Position numbers and translations under genes: made by a program | Notes under the pieces: model-generated | What the model saw: only the letters and a program-made list of their open reading frames with translations | What the model was told of the DNA's origin: nothing | The model's database searches: none | Source: Harmonia axyridis | Taxonomy: Eukaryota; Arthropoda; Insecta; Coleoptera; Coccinellidae | Direction: 5' to 3' | NCBI RefSeq assembly: GCF_914767665.1 | Contig: NC_059504.1 | Span: 39,029,720-39,093,719 of the forward strand | DNA: 64,000 nt | Shown here: positions 31,448 through 43,812 of the stretch, piece by piece | Position numbering within the stretch: the first letter of the stretch is position 1 | Layout: every line of letters begins with the position of its first letter

Positions 31448-32858
31448 TGTACTATTTTCGCTCGATCATTACTCAAAATCATATCAGAAAAATGCACACC
31501 AATGTCTTCCAAGAGATATTTTGTCTGTCTGTTACTCAATCTTGATTATTAATTATAATTTCTTCATTATAAGACTTCGAAGTTTTTTTCACATCCCCTT
31601 CAATTTTCACAGTTTACCATTTAGAATGCAAAAAACACAAAATTGAAAAACTAATACACTTACTGTCATTACATAAAATGGAACTTCATAATCCTTTTGT
31701 TGAGATATTGATTTATTCATTATTTTTCCAACACTCTATTAGTGAAATAACAAAACCGATGAAGGTCCATTCTAGATATTGGATAAACTGAACTTTCCAG
31801 AATTTATGGCCACATCCGAGAAATTTTAAGGAGTATTGTTTTATTGTAGCCGTCGAACTTTATTCGCAGTTGTTCTGCTGCAATGCACGATTTCGGTTCT
31901 TCGCATCACCAACTTGTCCAGTGATCGCTTGACAAGAAAACTTTTCGAACCGCTCTAGGGGAATATTTAAAGTCAATTCCAATTGTTTGCTTGCTCTTCT
32001 GTCGCGGTCGATAGTCGAACTATAGCAAAGTATATTGTTTTCTCGTTGCCCAACCAGTAATGTTTATTTTTTCGAATTTTCCAAAACATACAGAGTGGTC
32101 CAGATTTTAGTGCAATAACTTTGGCGTCGGATAAAACAAGAATTTTCAAAAAAAATTCTTATAAACATCTATCCTAACACTAACAGCTATATTTTTTGAG
32201 ATAAAGTTTGAAAAAAAAAACAATTTTCACTTATAACTCTAGTACTACATTCCTTGTATTAATTTTTGGGTATTGAAGTCTTGATAATGTAATGTTTCGA
32301 AATAGTTGAGTGTCTCCAGCCAAAATTATGCAGTAGTGTAGATTTAGGGGTGAGATTATCCTTTTCTAATTGGAAATCTACATCACTGTCTTCTTTTTGA
32401 AAAAAATTTTTTATTTCTGAAATAAACACAGCTTCATCAAAAAAACAAGTCACCTAAATTTTTCTCATAGAGTGTACCATTTTCGAGATAATCGAGTACA
32501 AAGCAAATAATATCCACGAAAATAAAAAAAAAATTAATATTTCTAATTTTCCATTAGTGACGAATAGAAGTACAAAAATTGGCTTAGTGTATTATAACGA
32601 TTTTAGATGGCATTCAATTGAACATTTCAGAAGAAAAAATTATCAGACACTCAAACAATAGAAAATATTCACTACATTTTTCATTGTTTGGGTGTCTTTT
32701 GAGAAACGTCCAAGTTGGTATCGTATTTCACCACTTTCGGAGCAGCCTGTAGAGTCGAAAATAATTCAAATTTATGCGCTAAGTACTTTCAATTCCGTCA
32801 AAATTTGAATCATTTTTCTAGCTCAAAACTTCCCAGAGTTATCGACTCACCATTTACA
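31448..32858. other. Unassigned sequence
   Basis: AT-rich with no recognised gene. ACAGAGTGGTCC at about 32092 resembles an inverted-repeat element end, but a matching partner was not found. Confidence 0.4.
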
Positions 32859-34457
32859 CAGGGTGATTCGCCGGTATGGCCCATTAGACATTTATGGAAA
32901 ACTAATAATAATTTTGTGTTGGAAATTTGCATATTGGGGTTTGAGACAATTATCTTTCTCCCTTAAATATTTTCAGATCTCTACAATTTCGGTTTTACCG
33001 GAAACACAGTTTACTTCCTCCTTATTTCTTCTATTTCTTATTCATTATTTGCCATTGTGGTTTTTTTTTGTAGTTTTTATTGTGTCTTATTATTGTGATG
33101 TATTGAAAATTTATTATATCATTTTTTTTTTTTTTGAATATTTAACTGTGACGCACCTTTTAAACTATTGAAGGTTAATTTGATTTATTTGTGATGTTTA
33201 GGAGCAAATGAATTCTATTCTATTTCAAATGGCACACCCAGTATATGATTATATCATTAGATACCTTTTTTGATGACTATTTCAGCAATATGCCATACCT
33301 TGGGTAAAAACTCAACGGTTCATGAATCAATGGAATTCTTATAAAAAAAAATGTGGCAATGAGGACTCGCATTTTCTGAATATTTATGCAGAAAAAAAAT
33401 TTTCTTTTTCGATTCTGCAAATACGTAGTACGATAAAACTGTTTGCTTCTTGGACCAAAAATGTACAGGGTGTTTATAAGAAGATCATGAACATGGACAA
33501 CTCAATTTCATCAAAACTCAAGATTTTCAAATTAGAACCTATATTTTTATTATTATTTCAGTCGATTCTACGTATAGAAATAGTGTGGGTTGCTCAATTG
33601 AACCCTATACCTGAATACTTGAAGAGTTATCGAGAAAGAACTTTAAATGAGGAGAAACCGCAATTTATAACTATGTGGAGTAGTCTGTGAAAAACTCAGA
33701 AAGACACTAAAATTTGATGTTTCCATAACTAAATTTGACATTTCAAGAATTGTAATGAATTATTAGTAATTGTAAATTGTATTGGGGTGTGGATTTCTCA
33801 ACAATCCCAACGAAAAATTAATTATAATTTATGAAATGTAAAATTTAGTTATCCAAACATCGAATTTTAATTTCTTTCTGTGTTTTCCAGAAGTCATAGA
33901 TTACTCCACACAGTGAGGAATTGCGGTTTTTCCTCATTTAACTTCAAGGTTCTTCCTCGATAACTCTCAAAGTATTCCTTTAGTAACTCCTACTAATTTT
34001 GTACGTTGAATCGACTGAATTAATAAAAAAATATAGGTTCTAATGATTTTGAAAATCTTGAGTTTTGATGAATTTTAGTTGTCTAAGTTCATGATCTCCT
34101 TATAAACACCGTGTACAATTTTGGTCCAAACCGCAAACAGTCTTATAATACTACGTATATGCAGAATCGAAAGAAAAAAAACTTTTCGAAAAAAACCTTT
34201 TCTGCCGAAAAGTGGTGGCGATGAGGATGGCGAAATTGTCATCAAAGAAGCTTTCTTATGATGCAATAATATACTGGGTGTGCCATTTGAAATAAGGAAG
34301 TAGTAGCATGTTTCCGGTACAACCAGAAGTTGTAGAGATCTGAAAATATTTCAGGAAAAAAGATCATTGTCCTATACCCAAATATGCAAATTTTCAGCAC
34401 AAAATTATGATTAGTTTTCCATAAACGTCTAATAGGCCATCCCGGTGAGTCACCCTG
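32859..34457. mobile_element. Foldback element 2b with a nested LINE tail
   Basis: Same family as 28356-29662: ends CAGGGTGATTCGCCGG and TCACCCTG, long inverted arms (left 32859-33755, right about 33838-34457) and a short centre. The left arm is lengthened by a roughly 214-bp LINE 3' end at 33013-33226. An open frame at 33322-33690 corresponds to the inward ORF of copy 2a. No transposase. Confidence 0.8.
33013..33226 (+). mobile_element. LINE 3' end inserted in a foldback arm
   Basis: Absent from the right arm and from copy 2a. It ends TTTAGGAGCAAATGAATTCT followed by an ATTCTATT run, a typical LINE 3' terminus. No coding sequence. It shows that the LINE inserted after the foldback element. 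Confidence 0.65.
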
Positions 34458-35488
34458 TATACTATTGTGATGAGACCAGTAGCTTTTGATGTCGAGGATT
34501 GATCAAATTGAGATGTCCTCAAAATGAAAGCTTCCGTACAATGTTTTCAGCAATAAAACTCATCGAAAAGAAATATTCCTTGCCTTCCACTCGAATAAGT
34601 ATGCGATTCTTCAATTCAATATGGCATAGCGGAGAAATGTAACGAAACTACATATGCTCACCGTTTGAGGGCGTCCTCTAGTATTCCTGAAGCTGAATGG
34701 GCGGATTGCTATTGGCAATGTTTCAAGCACATATAAAACTTCCACGCCAAATCGATGGATGTGGCAGAAGTCAGATTGTATGCGATTTGTCCAAAACGGC
34801 TGGAATCCGAAATCGAAAAGATTATGGAGATGAGCACCGAATTCTATAACGATGTTGTCTTGAAAGCGTGACCTACATTTCTATGCATCATGCTATCCTT
34901 GGGACCCATCGAAAAATGCCTCAGCAGAAGTATGGATGTGGGTCAAGAAAATAAATTCCTCCCGTGAAATATGATGAATATTTCGCAGAAAACTTTCGGG
35001 GAACTCAGATTATGGCAGGCGGAAATAAGAAATATTCTTTTTTTTTGATATGACTTAAACCTGTTGATCAATCAATATATCAAGTAGCATTCGGTTTGAC
35101 AAAACAGAAGTATAGGTATAACTATGTATTTATCTACCGATTTCCATCCCTTAGGAAAACAGATTACAGCAGTTACTGAGATAATTCTCATTGGTTTCAA
35201 AACTGGTGTCGGAATTAAATTGATTATATTGGAAAAAGGAGAAAAAACGTATGAAATGTTGCTGTAGATGGAGCCTGATTTTTGAAAAAATAAAACAACT
35301 CATTCAACCCATCGAATTCTACATGCTATTTGGCTTCCACTGTAATCAATTCAGATATGGACCCCATAGAAAGTTGATTAAATTAGATCATATAAGATTG
35401 ATTACTTCAAAATACAATACAATACAATAGCTTAAGCACGGGTTCTATCATTACCTTTGATATACTCACAAAAACAATAATAATAATA
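34458..35488. other. Unassigned; possible coding relic at 34690-34875
   Basis: No family recognised. Plus-strand reading from about 34691 gives PEAEWADCYWQCFKHI, a stop, then VAEVRLYAICPKRLESEIEK and EMSTEFYNDVV before another stop, which has a coding-like composition. It may be a decayed gene or transposon piece. A short AATAC microsatellite lies at about 35410-35430. Confidence 0.3.
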
Positions 35489-36232
35489 ATGGGAAATGGA
35501 TATAAAAAGAGACACGATGCACGATATAAAGAGAGACACGATGCAGTAGGAAAGATACTACACCAAGAATTGGCAACCATATTAAAACTTATTCATTCTG
35601 AAAAAATGCCATATTACAAGTACCGACCGGAGACTATCCTGGAAAACGAACGCTATAAGCTGTACTGGGATCATACAGTTTCGACTGATAAAACAGTCCC
35701 TCACAATAGACCAGATATATAAATAGTCGATAAACATCAGAAGACAGCATTACTCGTTGACGTAGCAATACCAAATAACAACAACTTGCGTCAAAAGGAG
35801 GTCGAAAAAATTTCAAAATATAGGGACCTCGAATTTCAGATAAAGCGTCAGTGGGGAATGATATTAACGAAAACTATTCTAATTATCATCTCAACAACTG
35901 GAATAGTGCCCAAAAATCTCAAGAGGAATATCAAGCAACTGGGACTTAGTGAGTATATATGTGATATAATGCAAAAAGCTGTTCTTTTAGGTACTTCAAG
36001 GACGGTGAGAAAATTCCTAGGAAGCGAAGGACAGGTCCAAGGATCACGTGTGACAGGACCAGAAGTTCGACGAGAACCAGGAGGACCACAACGACCGGAC
36101 ACGACCGAGCTCTGTCCTTCTGATATTTCAAATATCTGGGATTGAGTGAATGTTCCTCTTAGCGAGGAGTGAGAAGCCGACGGTGAGGAGAAATTCTACG
36201 CGTATAAGCAAAAGTCGGGGATAATAATAAAT
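35489..36232 (+). pseudogene. LINE C-terminal PD-(D/E)XK-like endonuclease relic
   Basis: One frame is open from 35489 to 36145 apart from a single TAA at 35720. It reads PYYKYRPETILENERYKLYW, TDKTVPHNRPDI, then after the stop LLVDVAIPNNNN, KYRDLEFQIKRQWGM and RTVRKFLG. The RPD and VDVA blocks followed by conserved Lys fit the restriction-like endonuclease seen at the C-terminus of some LINE polyproteins (R2-like logic). A 3' UTR and an ATAATAATAAATAATAA tail end at 36232; an AAT repeat also precedes 35489. It is 5'-truncated. Exact LINE clade uncertain. Confidence 0.65.
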
Positions 36233-38141
36233 AATAAACATCTGATGATGAAATTTAATATTATTCCAACTACTAGGAAATTCTTCACGAAAAAAGTTTC
36301 AGTTCCACTTTTGGAGTCAATCTAATAAGTAGAATTTTTTTCTAACAACAACAGAGATCGACAAAGTCATCAATACATTGAAAACCAAAGAGATCCAGGA
36401 AAGAACTAAATAACAAGTTTTATGGAAGATACCCATAACAAGAATAGCAATGAATTCAGAAGAGATCACCCCATAAAGCTGCAAAAACTGAGGGTACCAA
36501 ATATGTTACTAAAAGATTTCAGAACAAGTGAGCTAAAGGACTAGTACTATTAAATGTTGATAGACAGGAATTTCCACTTCAAAATAGATGACTCAGTATC
36601 TACAAACAGACAAGTAGAAGTGAGAGTGCCCAAGGGTCAGTTCTAGGACCTCTAGGACATATGCATCCCAAAAATCTACGGAATCTCTTAGCCCATATGC
36701 AGATGATATGGTAATATCAGTCAGACATCGACGAAAAATTGTCAAATACAGAATACTACAAGAAGCACTATAAGATGTAGACGAATGGTTCATTAAATGG
36801 AAAATTCAAATGAACACCAAAAAGGGCCAGGCTATTCTCCTAGCTCCTACAGAAAAGAGGGCTAGAGATCAACTCAAATTTAAAATTATATGGATAAAAG
36901 ATAAAATGAGCATACAATGTCAAGTATTCACATGGAAAAATTGAATAAAATACGCAGTGCAGGAAGAAAGAGCGAAATGAATCAGAATACGAAACTTAAA
37001 ATGATGAACTCAATTGCAAGATCTCAACTAAGATATGGATCGGCAACATGGGACTATGCAACCAAAAACCATATAAAGAAGATACAGAAAAAATGAACTA
37101 TTAAGAGCTGTTGTAATTAGAGATTCATACAAGTCAAGTCAAGTAGCTTGACATTTTAACCAACTACTTGACTTGAAAATCAAGCTCGTGAAAAATTACA
37201 TTCTTTATCTTGACTTGACTTGATTTTAGATATTTATAGCTGGACTTGATATCAAGCTGCTTGATATTACTTGAGCATGATATGCACGCGTCGCACGCCA
37301 TATATTTCTGCAATCTCGTGCGCGCTTGGACTAAATAAGGGGATTCCTTGAGCGCCGAGAGACCGAAGCATTCGCCAGTGTGACTTTATTTCTCACATTT
37401 CTATGAAATCTATTGATAGATTTTGGTAGTTTCAGAAATATTTTTCCAAACTTGGCCAAAATGGCCAAGGATTTTTTATTTACGGCAGCATCTTCAGCTT
37501 GTGTTGAAAGACAATTTTCCCAAGCTGCTCTTACAGTTACAAAAACCCGCAATAGGTTAGGCGACAAATCTATAAGATGCCACATCATGACTTGAAATCA
37601 AGTAAAGCTCAAGCCAAGTAGCTCGAAAATCAAGCTAGGTCGTGAATTCTAAGTTGTAATATATATGCCGTGGTTCATAAGAAACCAATAAATCTATAAA
37701 GACTTCACAGATTTCCTTAAGAGGAAGGATAAGATTTTTGAAAAAGCAGGTCAACATCCTTTGACGAGCTAAAAAGACTAGTAGACTGTCAACAGGGTTA
37801 TTGTAGGTTGAATTCTCCTAATGAACCAACCCATTATAAGAGACCCAGAGATCAACTACGACATAGCAGAAGTTCAGAAAAACTCAATTTCAAATATCAA
37901 AAAGAAAAGATTCTCCCACGTTAACAACAAAACCAACCAAAAAGAGTTAAAAGAGACGCAACTAAAAAAGTCAGAAGGTTAATAGGCAAATAGATAGCCG
38001 AAACATTTACAACAGCAAGTTATGTATCTAGTTATTGCGGTAGGTCGTGTTCATCAAAAGCGGTGTTCTACACTGTTCGACCTTTTATAAGGTAGAATGT
38101 CCATGAGAATTTTAACCGCTTCCTCAAAAAAAAAAAAAAAT
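36233..38141 (+). mobile_element. Degenerate Jockey LINE, 3' part, split by a hAT element
   Basis: Scattered frames show the RT of a Jockey element: VRVPKGQF (decayed PQGS box) near 36620, a YADDM-like CICR box near 36700, DVDEWFIKWKIQMNTKKGQA near 36780, and after the hAT insertion MPWFIRN near 37665 and EKAGQHPFDELKRLVD near 37740. Many stops and shifts. It ends in a run of 15 A at about 38126-38140. The start near 36330 is not sharp. Confidence 0.7.
37118..37652. mobile_element. 535-bp hAT element with 8-bp target duplication
   Basis: GTTGTAAT flanks both sides exactly (37110-37117 and 37653-37660). Ends are TAGAGATTCA and the complement TTAGAATTCA, with subterminal CAAGTCAAGTCAAGTAGCTT repeats. 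It retains the transposase C-terminal dimerisation part (37413-37595, plus): FPNLAKMAKDFLF, SACVERQFSQAALTVTKTRN, DKSIRC. The catalytic part is missing, so it is an internally deleted, non-autonomous copy. Confidence 0.9.
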
Positions 38142-39429
38142 CAAATGGTTCATCTATCCCAGCTGTAAGGGGATCAATTATCAATTTTAGTCCTGTTCAA
38201 CAATATTTGTTTGAAACATATGATGTCGATATATTCCATGCATAATCAGTTAGAAATGGAAACCCATTGAAGCTGCACCAAAAACACAAGGCAAAAAAAG
38301 GTTGCTTCCTACATTGAAATTAATCAGTGCTTTGTATAAATAAAAGAATGTATTATGAAACACTTACCATAGGAGTGCGATCAGTCATACTCAATTACAA
38401 TAATTTAACTCAAAAAATAAATGAAAACTTCCAAGTCCACAGTATAAAACACACATAGTTCCCAAATTCAAAACTATTCTTCCATAAAAATTCATCACTT
38501 AGCACATATATCACCTATAATTGTGTGAAAAATATCCAACGATCGGTGTTCGACGTGTTCATATATAAAAGCACCACTTTTGAAGCCACTCACTGCGATG
38601 ATATTTTAAAAATTTTCACTGGACAATATTCCACACGAGAATGTTTTTGAAACTATTTTTGTGTGACCTCCAGTTGTTGTCATGCTGCCAAGTGTTTTCT
38701 GATATGCAGTAAAATGGAGACATGAATTTTTGTTGACAATTTATATGCCGCGAATTTTCCGTTGTATTGATGTGAAAATTGTATGCATGGCGGGAAAATG
38801 TATTTGTTCACTGATGTGTGAATGATTAATGTTCGAATATTCCTCTGAAGACTGATAGAAAAGAGCTTGAAATGTTTAATATAAAATGAAATATATAGAA
38901 CCATTTGATACCGGTTAATGGATAAATATATGTAGGTATGTCATATTTTATCATATGAGCAACGCTATAAAATAATTCGATAAAACAATGTTGTATTGAA
39001 GAGATACAGGTTGGACAAGAAATCTGACTGGTTAAACTATGATACGTTTATATAAGGTGGGTTCCATGAAACATGGATACGTGGAGATTTGATCGATCAA
39101 ATCATTTCTGATCTCGATTTCACGATTTCAGTTCATTGTGAAACTACATACCATCTATTTAAAACTACTATCAACGAGTTAATCGGTCAATCAAAGTTTT
39201 ATGGAACCCGTTGTTAATCAAAAATCATTCGATTGATTTTGATTTGAAGAAATGTGGGTTTTAGTTTTTGAAACATTATGCAAATGTGAGTCTTGTCGAA
39301 TATAAAGCATTTCGTTTCGTTAATCTCTTCATAAAAGGGGTTAACGAAATATTCTATTGCATTGAGGTGTGGTGAAAACGAATCCATTATTTTTGCTTTG
39401 AATCCTATAGTTAGAGTGATCCGATTTAG
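38142..39429. other. Unassigned sequence
   Basis: No recognised gene. CATATATAAAAGC at about 38560 is a TATA-like box without an identifiable transcript. ORFs are short and low-complexity. Confidence 0.4.
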
Positions 39430-40136
39430 GTCAAATATGCGCCGTTTTGTTCGCCGCTTTGGGCAATTGCTTCCTTCAGATTGTGCAATTGATGACAGAA
39501 CAGTTTCGAGTTAACAGTTGTGGCATAAAGTTGCAGCTAATGGTAGATAATTCCCTACCAATTCCACCAAACACACAGCAAAACCTTCGTGATCGTCAAT
39601 CTTAGCTTGGCCACCGTTTCCGCCAACTCGCAACCTTTCGACCACGACCGTTTTTGCTTGACGTTGTCGTAAGTGATCCACTTTTCATCACCAGTCACCA
39701 ACCGCTTCCAAAATAAGTCCAGTTTGTTGCGATTTGCAGATGGAAATTCGGACCATGAGGTTTTTTGCGTTAACTCTTGTATTACCTATACATCGAGCTT
39801 CTTCCTAAGACCAGCCTTATGCAAATGATTACAAACGGTTTTTTGTGTAATCTTCAGCTCTTGGGAAATCGAAATAGTACATATATGACGGTCGAATTCG
39901 ACAATGTCTATGATTCTATCGGAATTTTCGACAATTAGCCCTCCTGTGCGTGGTGCATCTTTGGTATCGAAATTACCGGAACAGAAAGGGCGAAACAAAA
40001 ATTTCACGTTATTGGCCGTTACAGTATTAGGACCATAAACACCATTCACAGATTGAATATTCGCCTTCATCGGGGAAAAACTATAAAATATAACGTATTT
40101 TCTCTCTGCTAGTGTCCATTTTAGACGAGCGCTCAA
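39430..40136 (-). pseudogene. Mariner transposase relic (mauritiana-like), minus strand
   Basis: The minus strand from 40136 reads ERKYVIFYSFSPMKANIQSV, PFCSGNFDTKDAPRTG, then QKTVCNHLHKAGLRKKLDV, and downstream the TGDEKWITYDNVKQKRSW catalytic block (first Asp kept) and VLLCVWWNW before decay. Helix-turn-helix and first catalytic Asp are visible; the second and third are not. The frame is broken after KLDV. This is a different mariner subfamily from the copies at 6939 and 55012. Confidence 0.8.
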
Positions 40137-41209
40137 ACTAAACTGAGTTAACTATCACACAACTATCACAAAAGTTTTTGTAGTACAAAATCTCATTATT
40201 TAACGCCATCTGGTGGAACCCTATCAGACTTGTACAACACAAGATACAGATAATTAAAGCCATCTATTGGAAAATGATGGATTCCTTTTTACCACACCTG
40301 TGATATGTTTCTTTTAAAACTTTTTTGGACAGGCGTTCATAGTCAATTTCGAAGATGCGCCCTCTCTCTGAAGATTGCAGTGTTTCATCTGGGGAACATT
40401 GATGGAATCATCAGTAACGAATTGAGTGTTACCTCAAAGAGGTTTCTCGTTTACCGCCATTCGAATTACATTGGTTAATTTGATTCGGTGCCGAATAGGT
40501 GAAAACCGATCGGGAAAATTATATAAATTTGTTAAAAGGATAAAACAGGTTATTGAAGCACTGAAGAGGTCAAAATTAAAGGAGGCGCCATGTACATAGA
40601 TCATAGATCCTTGCATAGAAACGATGTCCTGGATACAATTGAGTATTCCAATATCTTTAAAGTTTTCGGGTTCTCCTGATGCGATAGAAGTTTCTCAATA
40701 GTATGAGTCCATTCAAAGTATTCAAATAAAAAATGCATTCATTGAAATGCATGGAAAAATACAACAACTTCATATCTGAAAGCTGAAAATTATGGTCTGT
40801 AAATGAAATTAACGAACAACTAATAAATAGCGTTATTATGGTAAATAGTCCCGACTATAATTTCTCTTCAGTCCAGTATAATTTAACACTTCCAATCAGT
40901 ATAAATTAAATAGCAAAACATGTCGTAATATAATTAACAGCCCCACGCGAACCTTGAAACTATAAACTTGTCCCAGTAGTTATTTAGAGAACGACCTAGT
41001 GGAATACGATATAAATACTTCACCTTGTTGCACTTCTAGAGGCAATTTTGGATTATTTCGGGTTCATTATACTCACTAAGTTTGGAACAATTTTTTTCTC
41101 GTTGAAGAAAAGAATTAGAAAACTAACCCGGAAGTTTTTCGATTGAAATAGGTGAATACAAATGAACACAAAAGTTTCAATGACGTTCTTTTCACAAGCT
41201 TTTAAAAAA
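40137..41209. other. Unassigned sequence
   Basis: No gene or repeat recognised; AT-rich. Confidence 0.4.
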
Positions 41210-41210
41210 T

Positions 41211-41795
41211 AGGGTGCTCCTAAATTGGAAGTATGTACAAACAAAAATTACAGATTCCTCGGGTTTTTTTGAGAAAAAAAATACCTAAATATATAGGCCG
41301 CAAAACGCTTTGTTTTAGAGTGAAAGGGTGTTAAAGTTTTTTTTTTCACAACACCTTCCCTTCACAAAATATTCACCTAAAAATTGGCATAGATATTCCA
41401 ATTGGAAGTATTCATCATGCTTATGCCAATTTTGAATGCAAATCTACAGGGTGATATTTCATCTGGAACAGCTTTTTTCCTACAGAACTTTTTTGGTAGA
41501 CTAGTATTGGTTTAGAGAAAAAAACTTCGATCGTCGATTTCTACACTTTTGGTTTTCTGTAGTTGTGTCGTATCTGATGTCGATTTCCAAGAAAAAAAAA
41601 TTTTCTAATCCTCGAGAAAATCCAAATTATTATGAAGAGCCAGTTAAAAAGCTGTGATAATTAATTAAATATTAGTTTTGTTACTTATTTACAACAGACA
41701 ACAAGGAACATCCTGAATCTCGAAAAAAAGCGTTTGCGGGCCCTGGTTGATAGGACTCTTTTTCCTGAAAATTATCTCCAATTTAGGAACACCCT
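41211..41795. mobile_element. Short inverted-repeat element (MITE-like)
   Basis: AGGGTGCTCCTAAATTGGA at 41211 faces TCCAATTTAGGAACACCCT ending at 41795: a 19-bp terminal inverted repeat with one mismatch. TA lies just outside (ATAGGG.. on the left, CCCTATA on the right). Inside are AACGCTTT-type words shared between the arms. No coding capacity. Confidence 0.7.
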
Positions 41796-41934
41796 ATAAA
41801 AAAATTACTAAATTTCAACAAACTTTCAAATAAAATTTGTTTAGAAATTGGACCACTTGATGTTAATGCTCTTTATTTGTTAATTTCGAGTGTTTTTGCT
41901 TTTGTGGAGTTTTCAATAAGCGATTTCATTTTGA

Positions 41935-42262
41935 ATAGCACGCTAATCTCGGCTACTGTCACTTTTGAAGCTGGCATCGTTCAACATTTGAGAAGTAAAA
42001 CTACGTTATTACAATTATAGGGACGATGCAATGAATTGAAATTGTTGAATTTCACTCAAAAAATGGTGAAAATCTTGCAGTAACAGTTCGCTGAACTAGT
42101 TTGTAATCAACATGAAGCATCTTCTCAGCCAGTAGGTAATAATGACAAGTCAGCGATGTGAAGAATCGAAACCGTGAGGGTCACTCGAAACAACTGCTGT
42201 AGCCCGTGTTGACAAAAACCCAGGTTTGTCGATTCCTCGTCGATCTTGGGAATATAATCAAG
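41935..42262 (+). pseudogene. IS630/mariner-like relic, 5' portion
   Basis: About 330 bp match the relic split around the Jockey element at 47105-47280 and 51644-51800, including AATGGTGAAAATCTTGCAGT, the GACAAGTCAGCGATGT block and TTTGTCGATTCCTC.TCGATC. Translation in broken frames fits the N-terminal part of a mariner-superfamily transposase. No catalytic residues remain. Confidence 0.6.
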
Positions 42263-42483
42263 GTAAATAATTTCTTGTTATTTAGTATCAATGTAATATG
42301 TACTTAGTCCATGTTGTCAAATGGTGTTATAGAAACGAACTAATCTTATTTAATTTCTTTCAAATACATTTTTGAGAATGTTCGGAATGCTATGGTTCAA
42401 AACTATTTTATCTAGTCCTATTTAATTATATATCCATTATTCAACTGCTTTTGATTAATTAATAGTATTTATTAATAAACAAC

Positions 42484-42837
42484 GTGAGTTATAATAACAC
42501 ACTGCTATAACTCACAGATGGCTCTGTGCTTCTATACTTCTGTGCTTCTATTCGGTTGGCCGAAAGGGAACATTCCATTATTGTATTGAGGGAAGGTAAT
42601 TCACTTTGATAATTTTGACGTTTATAGGTAACTTTTGTGGTCTTCCAATAAATAAAGTTCCTTCTCTATTCTTGTATTTTAGTATTTTTTGTTATAGTCG
42701 TAAATAAAGTATAGTATTCAACTTGCGGTAATATTCATAACTCACTTGATGAATTACAGTACTCGCCTGCGGCTCGTGCTGCAAACTTTATATGCGTGAG
42801 TTATGACCTACATTATCGCTCGTTGAATAATATACTA
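42484..42837. repeat. Composite palindrome (locus 4)
   Basis: A 10-bp perfect stem GTGAGTTATA with TATAACTCAC spans 42484-42515. A larger imperfect hairpin spans 42712-42837: TAGTATTCAAC.. and ..CATAACTCAC on the left pair with GTGAGTTATGACC.. and CGTTGAATAATATACTA on the right. The core ACTCGCCTGCGGCTCGTGCT resembles the cores at 10349 and 30665. A 16-bp direct repeat (CTGTGCTTCTATA) lies at 42523-42555. Confidence 0.7.
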
Positions 42838-43589
42838 TTATTCTTACTATTATTCTAAGTTTATTTTTAAGTGAAGGAAAAACAACAATTATTTATTTAT
42901 AATTCTTTAATTTATTCATTTATATTCATCCTAATTCATCGAATTTGATTTTACGGGCTATGGACTATTTCGGATATTCTTTGGTGTTAGTGTTGGTAAA
43001 AGCAATCTTTCCGACGCCCTCTTCTTAATTTACAAGCTGTTGGAGCTAACACATCAGCGGAAAGGGTCGATTTCCCCCTCCATTATGCTGTATAATTAGT
43101 AGGAGGCTTCGACGAAAATTTGTCCCCTTTTGACAATTTATTGCAGTTGGAATGTTAGTAGATTAAACCCAGCGAGAATATTTATGTCAGAGTGGACTGT
43201 TCCACGACTAGAGTGAGAAGTTCTTGCTTGGCCTTCATCGAGTGGGCGTTTGGTTAACTCCCGAAAAATACATTCTAATTTCGCAGAAACCGTATAGCCA
43301 TCTCGAAAACAAAACGAAGCCGTTAATTCTTGATCTGGAAGAGTTATGGACGAAATCAATTCATTCGTTGTACGCTATTCGGAAGGCAGAATTGATTGGT
43401 ATTAAAACTGCTCTGTTTTTATTACGACTGTTTGAAACATCTTTCATATATTATACCGAGTGTCAAACACGAATGGGAAGATTATTTCCTGAACACCCCT
43501 TAGATTTGATTAATTTTTTTCATTGGCGTGCCAAAGCTATATTCCCAATCATAATGTAAAGAAATGATTTTAACGTGTGTGTTTTGCCT
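42838..43589. other. Unassigned sequence
   Basis: No recognised gene. The 111-codon plus ORF at 43224-43559 and the overlapping minus ORF at 43138-43359 show no known motif. Confidence 0.4.
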
Positions 43590-43812
43590 GTTCTCACCAC
43601 GGAGCAGATACTTCACCTCTAACCAAAACATCGGCACGAAAACTACAAAAAACGCAACGCAGGATGGAACGCTCGAGACGTAGAATAATTTTAAAAGATA
43701 TAATTCGTAATGGGGAGATTTGTAGGAAAACTGGCGTGGATGATATTCTGGAAAGAATAACAAGGACCAAGTGGAGATGGGCAGGACATATTATACAAAC
43801 TGCACGACAATA

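Noticed and set aside
31279..31646. Overlapping ORFs on both strands
   Set aside because: They cover the mariner 3' end and its UTR; the coding signal there is mariner.
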